10,428 nt of DNA. It comes from JBBIMP01 sp037444305 (GTDB lineage: Bacteria > Acidobacteriota > UBA6911). The first letter of the stretch is position 1, and each line of letters begins with the position of its first letter. Made by a program: the position numbers and the translations under genes. Under the pieces are notes generated by a model. That model did no database searches and was not told the DNA's origin. It worked only from the letters and a program-made list of their open reading frames with translations. The DNA is taken from contig JBBIMP010000080.1 in NCBI GenBank assembly GCA_037444305.1, positions 1 to 10,428 of the forward strand. The letters are read 5' to 3'. Of the stretch, positions 1 through 6,307 are shown piece after piece.

Positions 1-48
1 ATGTTATATCGACTTATTATATGAATATGCAATACTGCACAATCATAG

Positions 49-150
49 GGGCGGCACCGGCTGTGCCGCCCTTTCAGGGCTCAATCCCGGCATTCGCCGA
101 CAACCCAGGGCTTACGCCCCCTGGGCTTTCCCGCGCCGCCCCTTCGGGGC
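49..150. repeat. Cluster of GC-rich hairpins (REP-like intergenic repeat)
   Basis: Three hairpins follow one another. The first has arms GGGCGGCAC (49-57) and GTGCCGCCC (63-71), a perfect 9-bp stem with a 5-base loop. The second has CCCAGGG (104-110) and CCCTGGG (119-125). The third is a short GCCCC-TTC-GGGGC stem near 137-150. No gene is evident in 1-233. Strings of this kind, such as the 'ccagggcttacgcccctgg' style, recur in intergenic DNA of several environmental phyla. I infer a dispersed REP-like unit, but copy number cannot be seen from one window. The cluster lies just downstream of the tRNA-Leu 3' end. Confidence 0.5.
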
Positions 151-233
151 TTAAGCAATTGATTTGGCGACGTTACCAGGTGATTTCGACCGCCCTTCAC
201 TAAGCGCCCTTCGCGACTGTCCACCGAGACTGC

Positions 234-322
234 TGGTGCCGAGGGCGGGGATCGAACCCGCACGCCCCTTGCGGGGCCCAGGATTTTAAGTCCTGTGCGT
301 CTGCCAGTTCCGCCACCCCGGC
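234..322 (-). tRNA. tRNA-Leu (anticodon UAA), CCA encoded
   Basis: On the minus strand the acceptor stem GCCGGGG (322-316) pairs with CCUCGGC (244-238, one G-U pair). The discriminator A is at 237 and an encoded CCA at 236-234. The anticodon stem-loop is CAGGA-CUUAAAA-UCCUG, with U at position 33 and anticodon UAA at 288-286. The T-arm is GCGGG-UUCGAUC-CCCGC. A long variable arm with GCCCC/GGGGC pairing makes it a class II tRNA, as expected for leucine. It reads UUA and probably UUG codons. It starts only about 20 bases after the xre stop codon on the same strand, so it may be co-transcribed or have a promoter inside xre. Confidence 0.95.
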
Positions 323-341
323 AACAAGTGCGCGCTTCAAG

Positions 342-593
342 TTAAGAGCCCGGTCCACGCCGCGTCAAGCCCTTTCCTGTCCGCTGCCCGCCGGCGACAT
401 ACTCCAGCAGGTCCCCGGGCTGGCACTCCAACTCCCGGCAAATTGCAGCCAGCGTCGTAAAACGGATCGCCCTGGCCTTGCCCTGCTTCAGGATCGAGAG
501 GTTCGCCAGCGTGATCCCCACGCGCTCCGACAATTCCGTCAGCGTCATCTTGCGCTTCACCAGCTGAAGATCCAGGTTCACCATGATGCCCAT
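342..593 (-). CDS. YozG-type Cro/C1 (Xre) family HTH transcriptional regulator
   Basis: This 83-residue DNA-binding protein has a Cro/C1 helix-turn-helix at about residues 17-45 (LTELSERVGITLANLSILK followed by GKARAIRF). The run through ICRELECQPGDLLEY (51-65) is the signature of the small YozG-like HTH_26 group, whose members usually end near residue 65-70. The last 15 or so residues are therefore an unconserved tail. The start at 593 is preceded by a GAGGGGG Shine-Dalgarno stretch that contains the stop codon of the upstream DUF2975 gene, so translation is probably coupled. Met4 is an alternative start and matches the usual family N-terminus. In many genomes such regulators sit directly behind a DUF2975 membrane-protein gene, as here. 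The partner is broken in this window. Target promoters are unknown. Confidence 0.88.
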   Translation of the reverse strand: MGIMVNLDLQLVKRKMTLTELSERVGITLANLSILKQGKARAIRFTTLAAICRELECQPGDLLEYVAGGQRTGKGLTRRGPGS

Positions 594-602
594 GCATCCC
601 CC

Positions 603-1067
603 TCAGACCGTCAGTTCCTGCTCGCGGCGCAGATTCTCGTAACCCTCGCTCATCACTACGCCCAGTCTGACAACCTCAGCAATCACCAGGATCACGAGAC
701 CGAGAAAGACCAGGGGAAGGGATTCCCTGGGGAAAATGGCGGTCACGAGCGGTTCGCCCAATACGGAGAACCTGCCCCGCACTACCGTCACATCCAGGAG
801 CCACGACAGCGGAGGCACAAGGCACACGGCCAGCCCCACGCGGCGCAATCTCGAAGCGTTCCCGAGCACGAAAGGATTCCCCTGCCGCAACGTCAGGAAC
901 ACCCTGCGCAGGTTGAAGAGAATGTACAGATACGCCAAACACCGAGATCGACGCCAGGCAGAGGTAGAGCCCCAGGTGAAGCCGGTCGTGCGTCCGGAAG
1001 CCTACCACGCGATATCCAAAACAGCCTTCAGAAACGAAGCCATGGATGATGCGCCCAGCATCTTCAT
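603..1067 (-). pseudogene. DUF2975 family membrane protein gene, frame disrupted
   Basis: The natural start is ATG at 1067-1065 behind a strong GGGAGG (1080-1075). It begins MKMLGASSMASFLKAVLDIAW, typical of DUF2975, but meets an in-frame TAG at 1004-1002. The next segment (about 1020-940) makes sense only in another frame (…YRVVGFRTHDRLHLGLYLCL…). From about 937 the original frame resumes with AYLYILFNLRRVFLTL and GNPFVLGNASRLRR, the DUF2975 core, and runs through two hydrophobic segments to the stop at 603. Most of transmembrane helix 1 and the loop after it appear missing. One extra T near 937-939 would explain the second frame change. A 111-residue C-terminal protein could start at TTG 938 but has no obvious ribosome site. 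The gene is either truly decayed or affected by sequence error. The function of the family is unknown; it usually pairs with a YozG-like regulator. Confidence 0.7.
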
Positions 1068-1146
1068 AGAAACACCTCCCAAGTTTCCGGCAGCAACCGT
1101 TCTATGACTTCAACACCGGGACTTTACATTACAGGAAATAATATCG

Positions 1147-1175
1147 AATATCAATAATTCATTGTTGTTAATCAA
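1147..1175 (-). promoter_or_regulatory. Candidate sigma70-type promoter for DUF2975-xre
   Basis: In a strikingly AT-rich patch (about 1130-1200), the minus strand reads TTGATT (1175-1170), 17 bases, then GATATT (1152-1147). Each hexamer matches 4 of 6 consensus positions at the ideal spacing. The start codon of the DUF2975 reading frame lies about 80 bases downstream. The AT-rich patch separates divergent transcription units and may also hold the hydrolase promoter, for which no convincing pair of boxes was found. Confidence 0.3.
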
Positions 1176-1310
1176 AATATATTTATCGATTTTTGAGACA
1201 TGCTCGACGGCATTCCACCGACTCCGGACCCGCCCGCGCCGCCAATCAGACCGTTGCTTTCCGCTTCCGCGCGGTGTAGCCTCCTTGTTTTGCGGAGCGA
1301 TCTGGGATCC

Positions 1311-2249
1311 ATGCGAGCATCCAACAAGACATTCACGAGCGACGACGGGGCCCTGCTTTTTGCCTACCGCTGGGAACCCGATTCCCCTCCCCGGGCCCTC
1401 GTGCACATTGCACACGGCCTCGCCGAACACGCGCACAGGTACGAAAGGCTCGCGCTGGCACTGGCCCGGAGCGGATACCTGGTTTGCGCGAACGACCACC
1501 GAGGCCATGGCCGCACCGCCTTTTCCAGGGATGACCTGGGATTTTTCGCCGCCGACGGCGGATGGAACCGCGTGGTCGAGGACCTCTGCTGGCTGATACG
1601 ACTGGAGAAGAACGAATTTCCCGGCATCCCGGCCGTCGTCCTGGGACACAGCATGGGCTCCTTCATGGCGCGGCATTTACTGGCCGCTCACCCCGGCCTG
1701 GTTGACGGGTGTGTCCTCTCCGGATCCGGGCACGGCCGCCGCATCCTCTCCCTTTTTCTCAGGTCGTTCGCCCGCATCGAAAGAAAGCGGCTGCGAAAGC
1801 GCGGCCGCAGCGGTGCGTTGCAGGAGTTCATGCTCAACTCCGCCAACCGGCCGTTCCGCCCGACCCGCACCGACTTCGACTGGCTCTCGCGGGATGCTAT
1901 CGAGGTCAGCCGGTACGTCGCGGACCCGCTCTGCGGCTTCACCTGCACCACGCAGCTCATGCTGGATATACTTGAGGGATTTGCCTTCGTGGAGGACCTC
2001 GAAGCCCGGTCCACCATCCCCGCGGATATGCCGATCTACTTCGTGGCGGGGACCAAGGATCCGCTCAGCAAAGGCGGCAGGCACCTGAAAAAGCTCATGG
2101 CGAAATACAAGGCGAGGGGGCTCCAGAGGGTGAGCCACCGCTTCTACACCGGGGGCCGCCACGAGATGTTCAACGAGATCAACCGGGACGAGGTCACAGC
2201 GGATCTCATCACCTGGCTGGATGGCATAACGGGGACGGCAACAGAATGA
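1311..2249 (+). CDS. Alpha/beta hydrolase, monoacylglycerol lipase / lysophospholipase (Hydrolase_4) type
   Basis: This 312-residue serine hydrolase probably releases fatty acids from monoacylglycerols or lysophospholipids. The oxyanion motif is HGLAEH (35-40). The NDHRGHGRT block is at 61-69. The nucleophile elbow GHSMGS carries Ser114. The acid is Asp250 in GTKDPLS and the base is His284 in GGRHEMFNE. This set is the PldB / monoglyceride lipase (PF12146) pattern, with a complete triad and normal length. The frame is open back to an ATG at 1200, but the extra 37 residues are Pro-rich and unlike the family, while MRASNKTFTSDDGALLFAYRW fits the usual start; I chose 1311. There is no signal peptide, so it is presumably cytoplasmic. 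Its stop overlaps an ATG of the next frame (ATGA, 2246-2249), which suggests an operon with the S41 protease. The true substrate is not certain. Confidence 0.9.
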   Translation: MRASNKTFTSDDGALLFAYRWEPDSPPRALVHIAHGLAEHAHRYERLALALARSGYLVCANDHRGHGRTAFSRDDLGFFAADGGWNRVVEDLCWLIRLEKNEFPGIPAVVLGHSMGSFMARHLLAAHPGLVDGCVLSGSGHGRRILSLFLRSFARIERKRLRKRGRSGALQEFMLNSANRPFRPTRTDFDWLSRDAIEVSRYVADPLCGFTCTTQLMLDILEGFAFVEDLEARSTIPADMPIYFVAGTKDPLSKGGRHLKKLMAKYKARGLQRVSHRFYTGGRHEMFNEINRDEVTADLITWLDGITGTATE

Positions 2250-2329
2250 CCGACCGCTCCCGCTTGCCCCGTCCGGCGCAAACAGGTTCGCGCAACTGGT
2301 CATCCAGGCTCTTCTGCCCTGGCGCCCCC

Positions 2330-2334
2330 GGGAA
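2330..2334 (+). promoter_or_regulatory. Ribosome binding site deciding the S41 protease start
   Basis: GGGAA ends seven bases before the ATG at 2342. That start gives a clean Sec signal peptide. The earlier ATG at 2246, which overlaps the hydrolase stop, would add 32 polar residues in front of it. Confidence 0.5.
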
Positions 2335-2341
2335 CTCCACA

Positions 2342-3691
2342 ATGAAATCCGCCGCCGGAACGATTTGTCGGTCATGGTTCACGTGGACCTCGATCGCCGT
2401 CTGCCTCCTCATCCTTTCGGGTGCCGCCGCTTCCGGCGTGCCCGCGCAGGTTCCGGGCAATCAGACCGCCGAACTCGATCTCGCCTCATTCGACCATGTC
2501 TGGAAAACAATCCGCGACAAGCATTGGGATCCCAGCCTGGGAGGCCTGGACTGGAACGCCGTTTATGCCGAGCTCCGTCCCCGTGCGGCGCAGGCCACAT
2601 CCTCCAGCGAGGCCAGGAGGGTGATCCGGGAAATGCTCGCACGCCTGGGGCTGTCGCACTTCGCCATCATCCCAGCCGCCGTTTACGGCGAGATGGGAAT
2701 CGATGGCGGGGATTCGGCGCCCGGAGGAGGGGGAACCACGGGGTTGGATCTGCGGGTTATCGGCGACGAGGTAGTGGTAACTTCCGTGGATCCGGACTCT
2801 CCCGGGGCAGCCGCGGGCGTACGTCCGGGATGGAGGATAGACCGGATCCAGGACCGCGATCTGAAGCCGATGCTCGTCCAGGTTCGCTCCCTGTACGCAT
2901 CCTCCACGCAACAGCAGCTCCAGCTGCGCCAGGCGATCCAATCCAGGCTGTCCGGCCCGCCCGGCGCGAAGCTCCGCGTCACGTTTACCGACGGCGCGGG
3001 CAGGATTCGGGACCTGGACCTTTTCCTGGCGAAGCCGCGGGGACATTTGGCCCGTTTCGGCAATGTTGCCCCATTCCACGTCTGGTTCGAATCCAGGCGC
3101 CTGGACCAGCGCTTCGGTTACTTGGCCTTCAATGCATTCATGGATCCGGAGAACCTGATGCGGGAGTTCGAGGACGCGGTCAGGGAATGCTTCACATGCG
3201 ACGGGATACTGCTGGATCTTCGCGGCAATCCCGGCGGAATCGGCGGCATGGGCCTCGGCATGGCAGGCTGGTTCATCGACACACCCGGCCGGAGCCTCGG
3301 GACTATGATCACCCGGCAGGTGCCGCTCAACTTCGCCGTCAATCCCCGCGCCCGCACCTTCGACGGCCCCCTGGCTATCCTGGTGGATGGATGCTCGGCC
3401 TCGACGGCCGAGGTGCTGGCCGGCGGGCTGAGGGACCTGGGAAGGGCGAAGGTTTTCGGCTCGCGAACGGCGGGCGCGGCCCTTCCATCAGTTTTCGAAA
3501 AGCTGCCGAATGGGGACGGGTTTCAGTACGCCATCGCAAACTACGTATCCGCGGACGGGAAACCCCTGGAAGGAGCGGGCGTGCAGCCGGACGTGGAGGT
3601 GCCCCTGACACGCGCAGGGCTGCTCGCAGGGCGGGATCCCGTCATCGAAGCCGCGCTCGAATGGATGAAGACGTTGACGATCCCTCGCTAG
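2342..3691 (+). CDS. Exported S41 family peptidase with PDZ domain (C-terminal processing protease-like)
   Basis: The protein has 449 residues. A signal peptide spans about 1-35 (basic RSW, then SIAVCLLILSG, with cleavage probably near VPA-Q), so it acts in the periplasm or cell envelope. Residues 45-115 form the N-terminal helical part. A PDZ domain follows (about 130-230, TGLDLRVIGDEVVV…DSPGAAAGVRPGWRI). The S41 core runs from about 255 to 425, with LLDLRGNPGG at 290-299 and DGCSASTAEVLAGGLRDLGR at 349-368. By alignment to E. coli Prc (Ser430/Lys455, 25 apart), the nucleophile is Ser354. The position of the general-base lysine is then Ala379 in SRTAGAALPS, so the classic Ser-Lys dyad looks incomplete. 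Many S41 proteins with a TAGA motif show the same change and may use another base. The frame is also open from ATG 2246. It is followed after 38 bases by the LolA-like gene. Confidence 0.88.
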   Translation: MKSAAGTICRSWFTWTSIAVCLLILSGAAASGVPAQVPGNQTAELDLASFDHVWKTIRDKHWDPSLGGLDWNAVYAELRPRAAQATSSSEARRVIREMLARLGLSHFAIIPAAVYGEMGIDGGDSAPGGGGTTGLDLRVIGDEVVVTSVDPDSPGAAAGVRPGWRIDRIQDRDLKPMLVQVRSLYASSTQQQLQLRQAIQSRLSGPPGAKLRVTFTDGAGRIRDLDLFLAKPRGHLARFGNVAPFHVWFESRRLDQRFGYLAFNAFMDPENLMREFEDAVRECFTCDGILLDLRGNPGGIGGMGLGMAGWFIDTPGRSLGTMITRQVPLNFAVNPRARTFDGPLAILVDGCSASTAEVLAGGLRDLGRAKVFGSRTAGAALPSVFEKLPNGDGFQYAIANYVSADGKPLEGAGVQPDVEVPLTRAGLLAGRDPVIEAALEWMKTLTIPR

Positions 3692-3718
3692 GGTAAAATG
3701 GGCTGCCCCGCCGGCAGC

Positions 3719-3723
3719 AGGAG
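3719..3723 (+). promoter_or_regulatory. Ribosome binding site of the LolA-like gene
   Basis: AGGAG ends six bases before ATG 3730. This is a strong match and fixes the start of the exported protein. Confidence 0.7.
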
Positions 3724-3729
3724 CTCCAC

Positions 3730-4536
3730 ATGAAAAGCATGATGTGTGCAGCGAAGTTCTTGATCCGTCTGGCTGCTTTCACGGCCGCCTTGGGATACGC
3801 AACCGCGCAGGAACCCGCCGCACCCCCAACGCGACAGGAGCTCCCCAAGGCTGAGGATGTCCTGAACCGGTACATCGAAGCCACGGGCGGGAGGGCCGCC
3901 CAGAAAAACATCCGAAGCCAGCATTCCACCGGGGTCGTGACCGTGGCCGGAAGCGGCATTTCCGGGACCATTGCCATCTTTCAGAGCGCGCCGGACAAGG
4001 CCTACAGCGTCATCAGCCTCCAGGGGGGCATAAAGATCGAGGAGGGCTCCGACGGTCAGACCGCGTGGGAGATCAGCACCCTGCAGGGGCCCCGCATAAA
4101 GACCGGCGACGAGCGCGCCTGGGCGCTGCGCGACGCCGCCTTCAATCCGCATCTGCGCTGGGCCGAGCTCTACGAGTCGGCGGAATGTACCGCGCTCGAT
4201 ACCGCGCAGGGACGTGAATGCTACCGCGTGGTTCTCACGCCGAGGGAAGGGAAACCCGTCCACCACTGCTACGACCGGGAATCCGGACTGCTGCTCATGG
4301 TTTCCACGATCCTCGTGAGCCCGATGGGGGAAATCCCCACCGAGACCACCCTGCAGGACTACCGGCCCGTGGACGGCGTGGTCGCTCCGCACGCGCTCAC
4401 CCACCGGGTGCTCACGCAGGAGATTCTCGTGCGCATCGAGAGGATACTGTTCAACGCAGAGATTCCGGCAGGCCGCTACGACCTGCCCCAAGCCGTGCGG
4501 GAACTGCTGAAAAATCCCCCGGGACGCAATCCCTGA
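3730..4536 (+). CDS. Exported LolA-like (outer-membrane lipoprotein-sorting-like) protein
   Basis: The protein has 268 residues. The N-terminus KFLIRLAAFTAALGYATAQE is a Sec signal peptide with probable cleavage after ATA (about residue 26), so it is periplasmic. The mature part starts with ELPKAEDVLNRYIEATGG, the typical opening of a LolA/LppX-like half-barrel. Later blocks include KAYSVISLQGGIKIEEGSDG and TAWEIS, CYRVVLTPREGKPVHHCYDR, and ESGLLLMVST followed by the ETTLQDYRPVDGVVAPHAL pattern. These blocks are common in lipid-binding-like proteins of unknown role in Acidobacteriota and relatives. I do not assign true LolA function, because no Lol partners are present. The gene is 38 bases behind the S41 protease, so it is probably the last gene of the hydrolase-protease operon. 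An inverted repeat follows its stop. Confidence 0.75.
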   Translation: MKSMMCAAKFLIRLAAFTAALGYATAQEPAAPPTRQELPKAEDVLNRYIEATGGRAAQKNIRSQHSTGVVTVAGSGISGTIAIFQSAPDKAYSVISLQGGIKIEEGSDGQTAWEISTLQGPRIKTGDERAWALRDAAFNPHLRWAELYESAECTALDTAQGRECYRVVLTPREGKPVHHCYDRESGLLLMVSTILVSPMGEIPTETTLQDYRPVDGVVAPHALTHRVLTQEILVRIERILFNAEIPAGRYDLPQAVRELLKNPPGRNP

Positions 4537-4546
4537 GCCGCACCTG

Positions 4547-4574
4547 CCGGGACGGGGAATTTTCCCCGGTCCGG
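4547..4574 (+). promoter_or_regulatory. Inverted repeat: candidate activator-binding site (UAS), or terminator-like hairpin
   Basis: The core is GGGGAA (4554-4559), TT, TTCCCC (4562-4567). Outer arms CCGGGAC and GTCCGG extend it with one bulged base on each side. Its centre (4560.5) is about 92 bases upstream of the -24 GG of the sigma54 promoter, a usual place for the enhancer of an NtrC-type activator. It also lies 11 bases after the LolA-like stop and could fold in RNA, but it has no T-tract, so an intrinsic terminator is less likely. Confidence 0.45.
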
Positions 4575-4649
4575 AAGGGCCCGGAGCGTCGCTCTGCCGA
4601 GCCTGGCCTGTAACAGCGCATCAACGCGCCTGAATTTTTCCATCCACAA

Positions 4650-4666
4650 TTGGCAAACAAATTGCA
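4650..4666 (+). promoter_or_regulatory. Sigma54 (-24/-12) promoter candidate upstream of the response regulator
   Basis: TTGGCAAACAAATTGCA fits the RpoN consensus YTGGCACGNNNNTTGCW. The -24 GG is at 4652-4653 and the -12 GC at 4664-4665, exactly 12 apart, with mismatches only at the C and G after TGGCA. Transcription would start near 4677, leaving about 230 bases before the regulator ATG. The downstream gene encodes a sigma54 activator, which makes autoregulation plausible. Confidence 0.7.
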
Positions 4667-4865
4667 AATAGGAATTGAGTTTCGTCGGCTGACCGGGTTG
4701 CATGACCGCTCACTGGCGTTCGCGGCTCTGTTTACATCATTCCTTCAATACGGCTTTCCCCGGTTGCAGCTGTGCTGCGCCGTGAGCCTCGGCGCCTTCG
4801 CCCCCGCGGCGAGGGAATCTCCGATCCTTCCTTCCCCGGGTCCACAACACCCCTCAGGGTTCGGG

Positions 4866-4871
4866 TATACT
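4866..4871 (+). promoter_or_regulatory. Possible -10 box upstream of the response regulator
   Basis: TATACT matches the -10 consensus at 5 of 6 positions. No good -35 hexamer lies 16-18 bases upstream (CCACAA/CACAAC only). It could be a second, housekeeping promoter giving basal expression of the regulator. Confidence 0.3.
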
Positions 4872-4906
4872 AGCGGAAGCATGATTCACGCGGAGATGCC
4901 ACACCG

Positions 4907-6268
4907 ATGAAAGGGCGCAAGACACGCATCCTTCTGGTCGATGACGAACCGGCCATGCGGGAAGTCCTCGACATGCGCCTCTCGGAGTGGGGCTACGATG
5001 TCCGCCTCGCCGGGGAGGGCGCGGAAGCGCGGCAGAGGATCGAAGAGGCGCCCCCGGACATCGTGATCTCGGATGTCATCATGCCCGAGATTTCGGGCCT
5101 CGATCTCCTCAGGGAGCTCAAGGCGGACGATCCCGACCGCCCCGTCGTCCTCATCACCGCCCAGGGCAGCATCGACCTCGCAGTGGAGGCGATGAAGCAC
5201 GGAGCCCTGGACTTCCTCACCAAACCCCTCGACTATCCCAAGCTGAAAGCCATCCTGGAATCGGCCGAGAGCGATCTGCGCCTGCGGCGGAATTCGAAGA
5301 AGCTGACGGCTCAACTGGAGGGACCGGCTTCGTTCGGGGATTTCATCGGGAAGAGCCGGCCGATGCGGGAGGTCTACGATTTCATCCGGCGACTGGCGGC
5401 CACGGAATCCGCGGTGCTCATAACGGGGGAGAGCGGAACCGGCAAGGAACTGGCCGCCCGCATGATCCACCGGCTCAGCGGCCGTTCGCAAGGTCCCTTC
5501 ATCGCCGTGAACGCCGCGGCCATTCCGGAAACCCTCATGGAGAGCGAGATCCTGGGGCACGAAAAGGGCGCCTTCACCGGCGCCACCGGGCTCCGGCCGG
5601 GGTGCTTCGAGCTGGCGGACCGGGGCACGCTTCTGCTGGATGAAATCGCGGAAATGCCGATCGCCCTCCAGCCCAAGCTGCTGCGTGTCCTGGAGGACCG
5701 GAGCGTGAGGCGTCTGGGGGGCAGCCGGGAGATTACGGTGGACGTACGGGTCATCGCCGCCACGAACCACAATCCCCGCGAGGCCATGGAGGAGGGGAGG
5801 CTCCGCGAGGATTTATTCTACAGGCTGAATGTCTTCGCGCTGCCGATGCCCTCCCTGCGCGACCGCCAGGGAGACATCCCCCTGCTCGTACAGCACTTCA
5901 TCCGGGAGTTCAACGAAAGACACGCCACCGTAGTGGACGCAATCCGGGAGGACGCCCTGGAATGCCTGCGGTCCTACCCCTGGCCGGGCAATGTCAGGGA
6001 GCTCAGGAACGTTCTGGAACGCGCCGTCATACTCGCGAAGGGCCGGTGGATCGAGCGCAGCCACCTGCCGGCCTACGTGCTCAAGCCGCCCGACAGAGCC
6101 GCCGACAGGATCATCCTGCCCGTGGGCGTCACCGCGGCAGAGGCTGAAAAGGAGCTCATCCTCCGCACTCTCGGGAACGTGGACAACAACAAGGCGGAAG
6201 CAGCCCGGCAACTCGGGTTGGACGTAAAGACCATCCGGAACAAGCTGAAGGCTTACGGACTCGAATAA
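4907..6268 (+). CDS. NtrC-family sigma54-dependent response regulator (GlrR/QseF-like)
   Basis: The protein has 453 residues in three domains. The receiver (about 5-122) has the acidic pair Asp12-Asp13, phospho-acceptor Asp56 in VISDVIMP, Thr84 and Lys106 (TKPLD). The AAA+ sigma54-activation domain (about 143-390) has Walker A GESGTGK (174-180), ESEILGHEKGAFTGAT with the sigma54-contacting GAFTGA loop (221-226), Walker B TLLLDE (241-246), FYRLNVF (304-310) and WPGNVREL (359-366). The C-terminal Fis-type HTH (about 408-452) contains NNKAEAARQLGLDVKTIRNKL. All key residues are present, so it should activate RpoN promoters in the cytoplasm after phosphorylation. GGAGA at 4892-4896 inside the mini-ORF is the likely ribosome site. 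The histidine kinase follows after 39 bases and is its presumed partner. The sigma54 promoter candidate upstream suggests self-activation. Confidence 0.95.
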   Translation: MKGRKTRILLVDDEPAMREVLDMRLSEWGYDVRLAGEGAEARQRIEEAPPDIVISDVIMPEISGLDLLRELKADDPDRPVVLITAQGSIDLAVEAMKHGALDFLTKPLDYPKLKAILESAESDLRLRRNSKKLTAQLEGPASFGDFIGKSRPMREVYDFIRRLAATESAVLITGESGTGKELAARMIHRLSGRSQGPFIAVNAAAIPETLMESEILGHEKGAFTGATGLRPGCFELADRGTLLLDEIAEMPIALQPKLLRVLEDRSVRRLGGSREITVDVRVIAATNHNPREAMEEGRLREDLFYRLNVFALPMPSLRDRQGDIPLLVQHFIREFNERHATVVDAIREDALECLRSYPWPGNVRELRNVLERAVILAKGRWIERSHLPAYVLKPPDRAADRIILPVGVTAAEAEKELILRTLGNVDNNKAEAARQLGLDVKTIRNKLKAYGLE

Positions 6269-6307
6269 CAGTCAATCCGCCCGCCCCGGCGGGTAACGGT
6301 CTCATCT

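Larger units (their letters stand above)
4537..4906. other. 370-base intergenic region with regulatory elements, no convincing gene
   Basis: The region separates the LolA-like gene from the response regulator. It holds an inverted repeat (4547-4574), a sigma54 promoter candidate (4650-4666), three copies of the 8-mer TTCCCCGG (4562, 4756, 4832), a GCAGC-TGT-GCTGC hairpin (4766-4778), a TATACT box (4866-4871) and a nine-codon mini-ORF (4881-4910). An open frame spanning 4650-4910 lacks a ribosome site and any recognisable pattern, and I do not call it. The stretch after the sigma54 promoter would be either a long leader or room for a small RNA. Confidence 0.7.

Noticed and set aside
1200..1310. 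N-terminal extension of the alpha/beta hydrolase from ATG 1200
   Set aside because: The 37 extra residues are Pro/Ser-rich, unlike the family, and the domain begins right after ATG 1311.
2246..2341. N-terminal extension of the S41 protease from ATG 2246
   Set aside because: It would put 32 polar residues in front of a clear signal peptide. The ATGA overlap is tempting but ATG 2342 has a better-placed ribosome site.
2365..3696. Long 443-residue frame overlapping the S41 gene
   Set aside because: It is a shifted-frame shadow of GC-rich coding sequence, rich in Arg, Gly and Pro, without domain motifs.
3674..3699. TTGACG…TAAAAT promoter-like pair before the LolA-like gene
   Set aside because: The spacing is 14 bases, too short for sigma70, and the -35 lies inside the protease gene. 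Co-transcription with the protease is simpler.
4701..4790. Small ORF starting MTAHWRSRL with several cysteines
   Set aside because: It has no Shine-Dalgarno sequence, and its composition looks like translated intergenic DNA.
4650..4910. 86-residue open frame in the region before the response regulator
   Set aside because: It begins inside the sigma54 promoter, has no ribosome site and shows no domain-like pattern. Only its last nine codons (from ATG 4881) are of possible interest.
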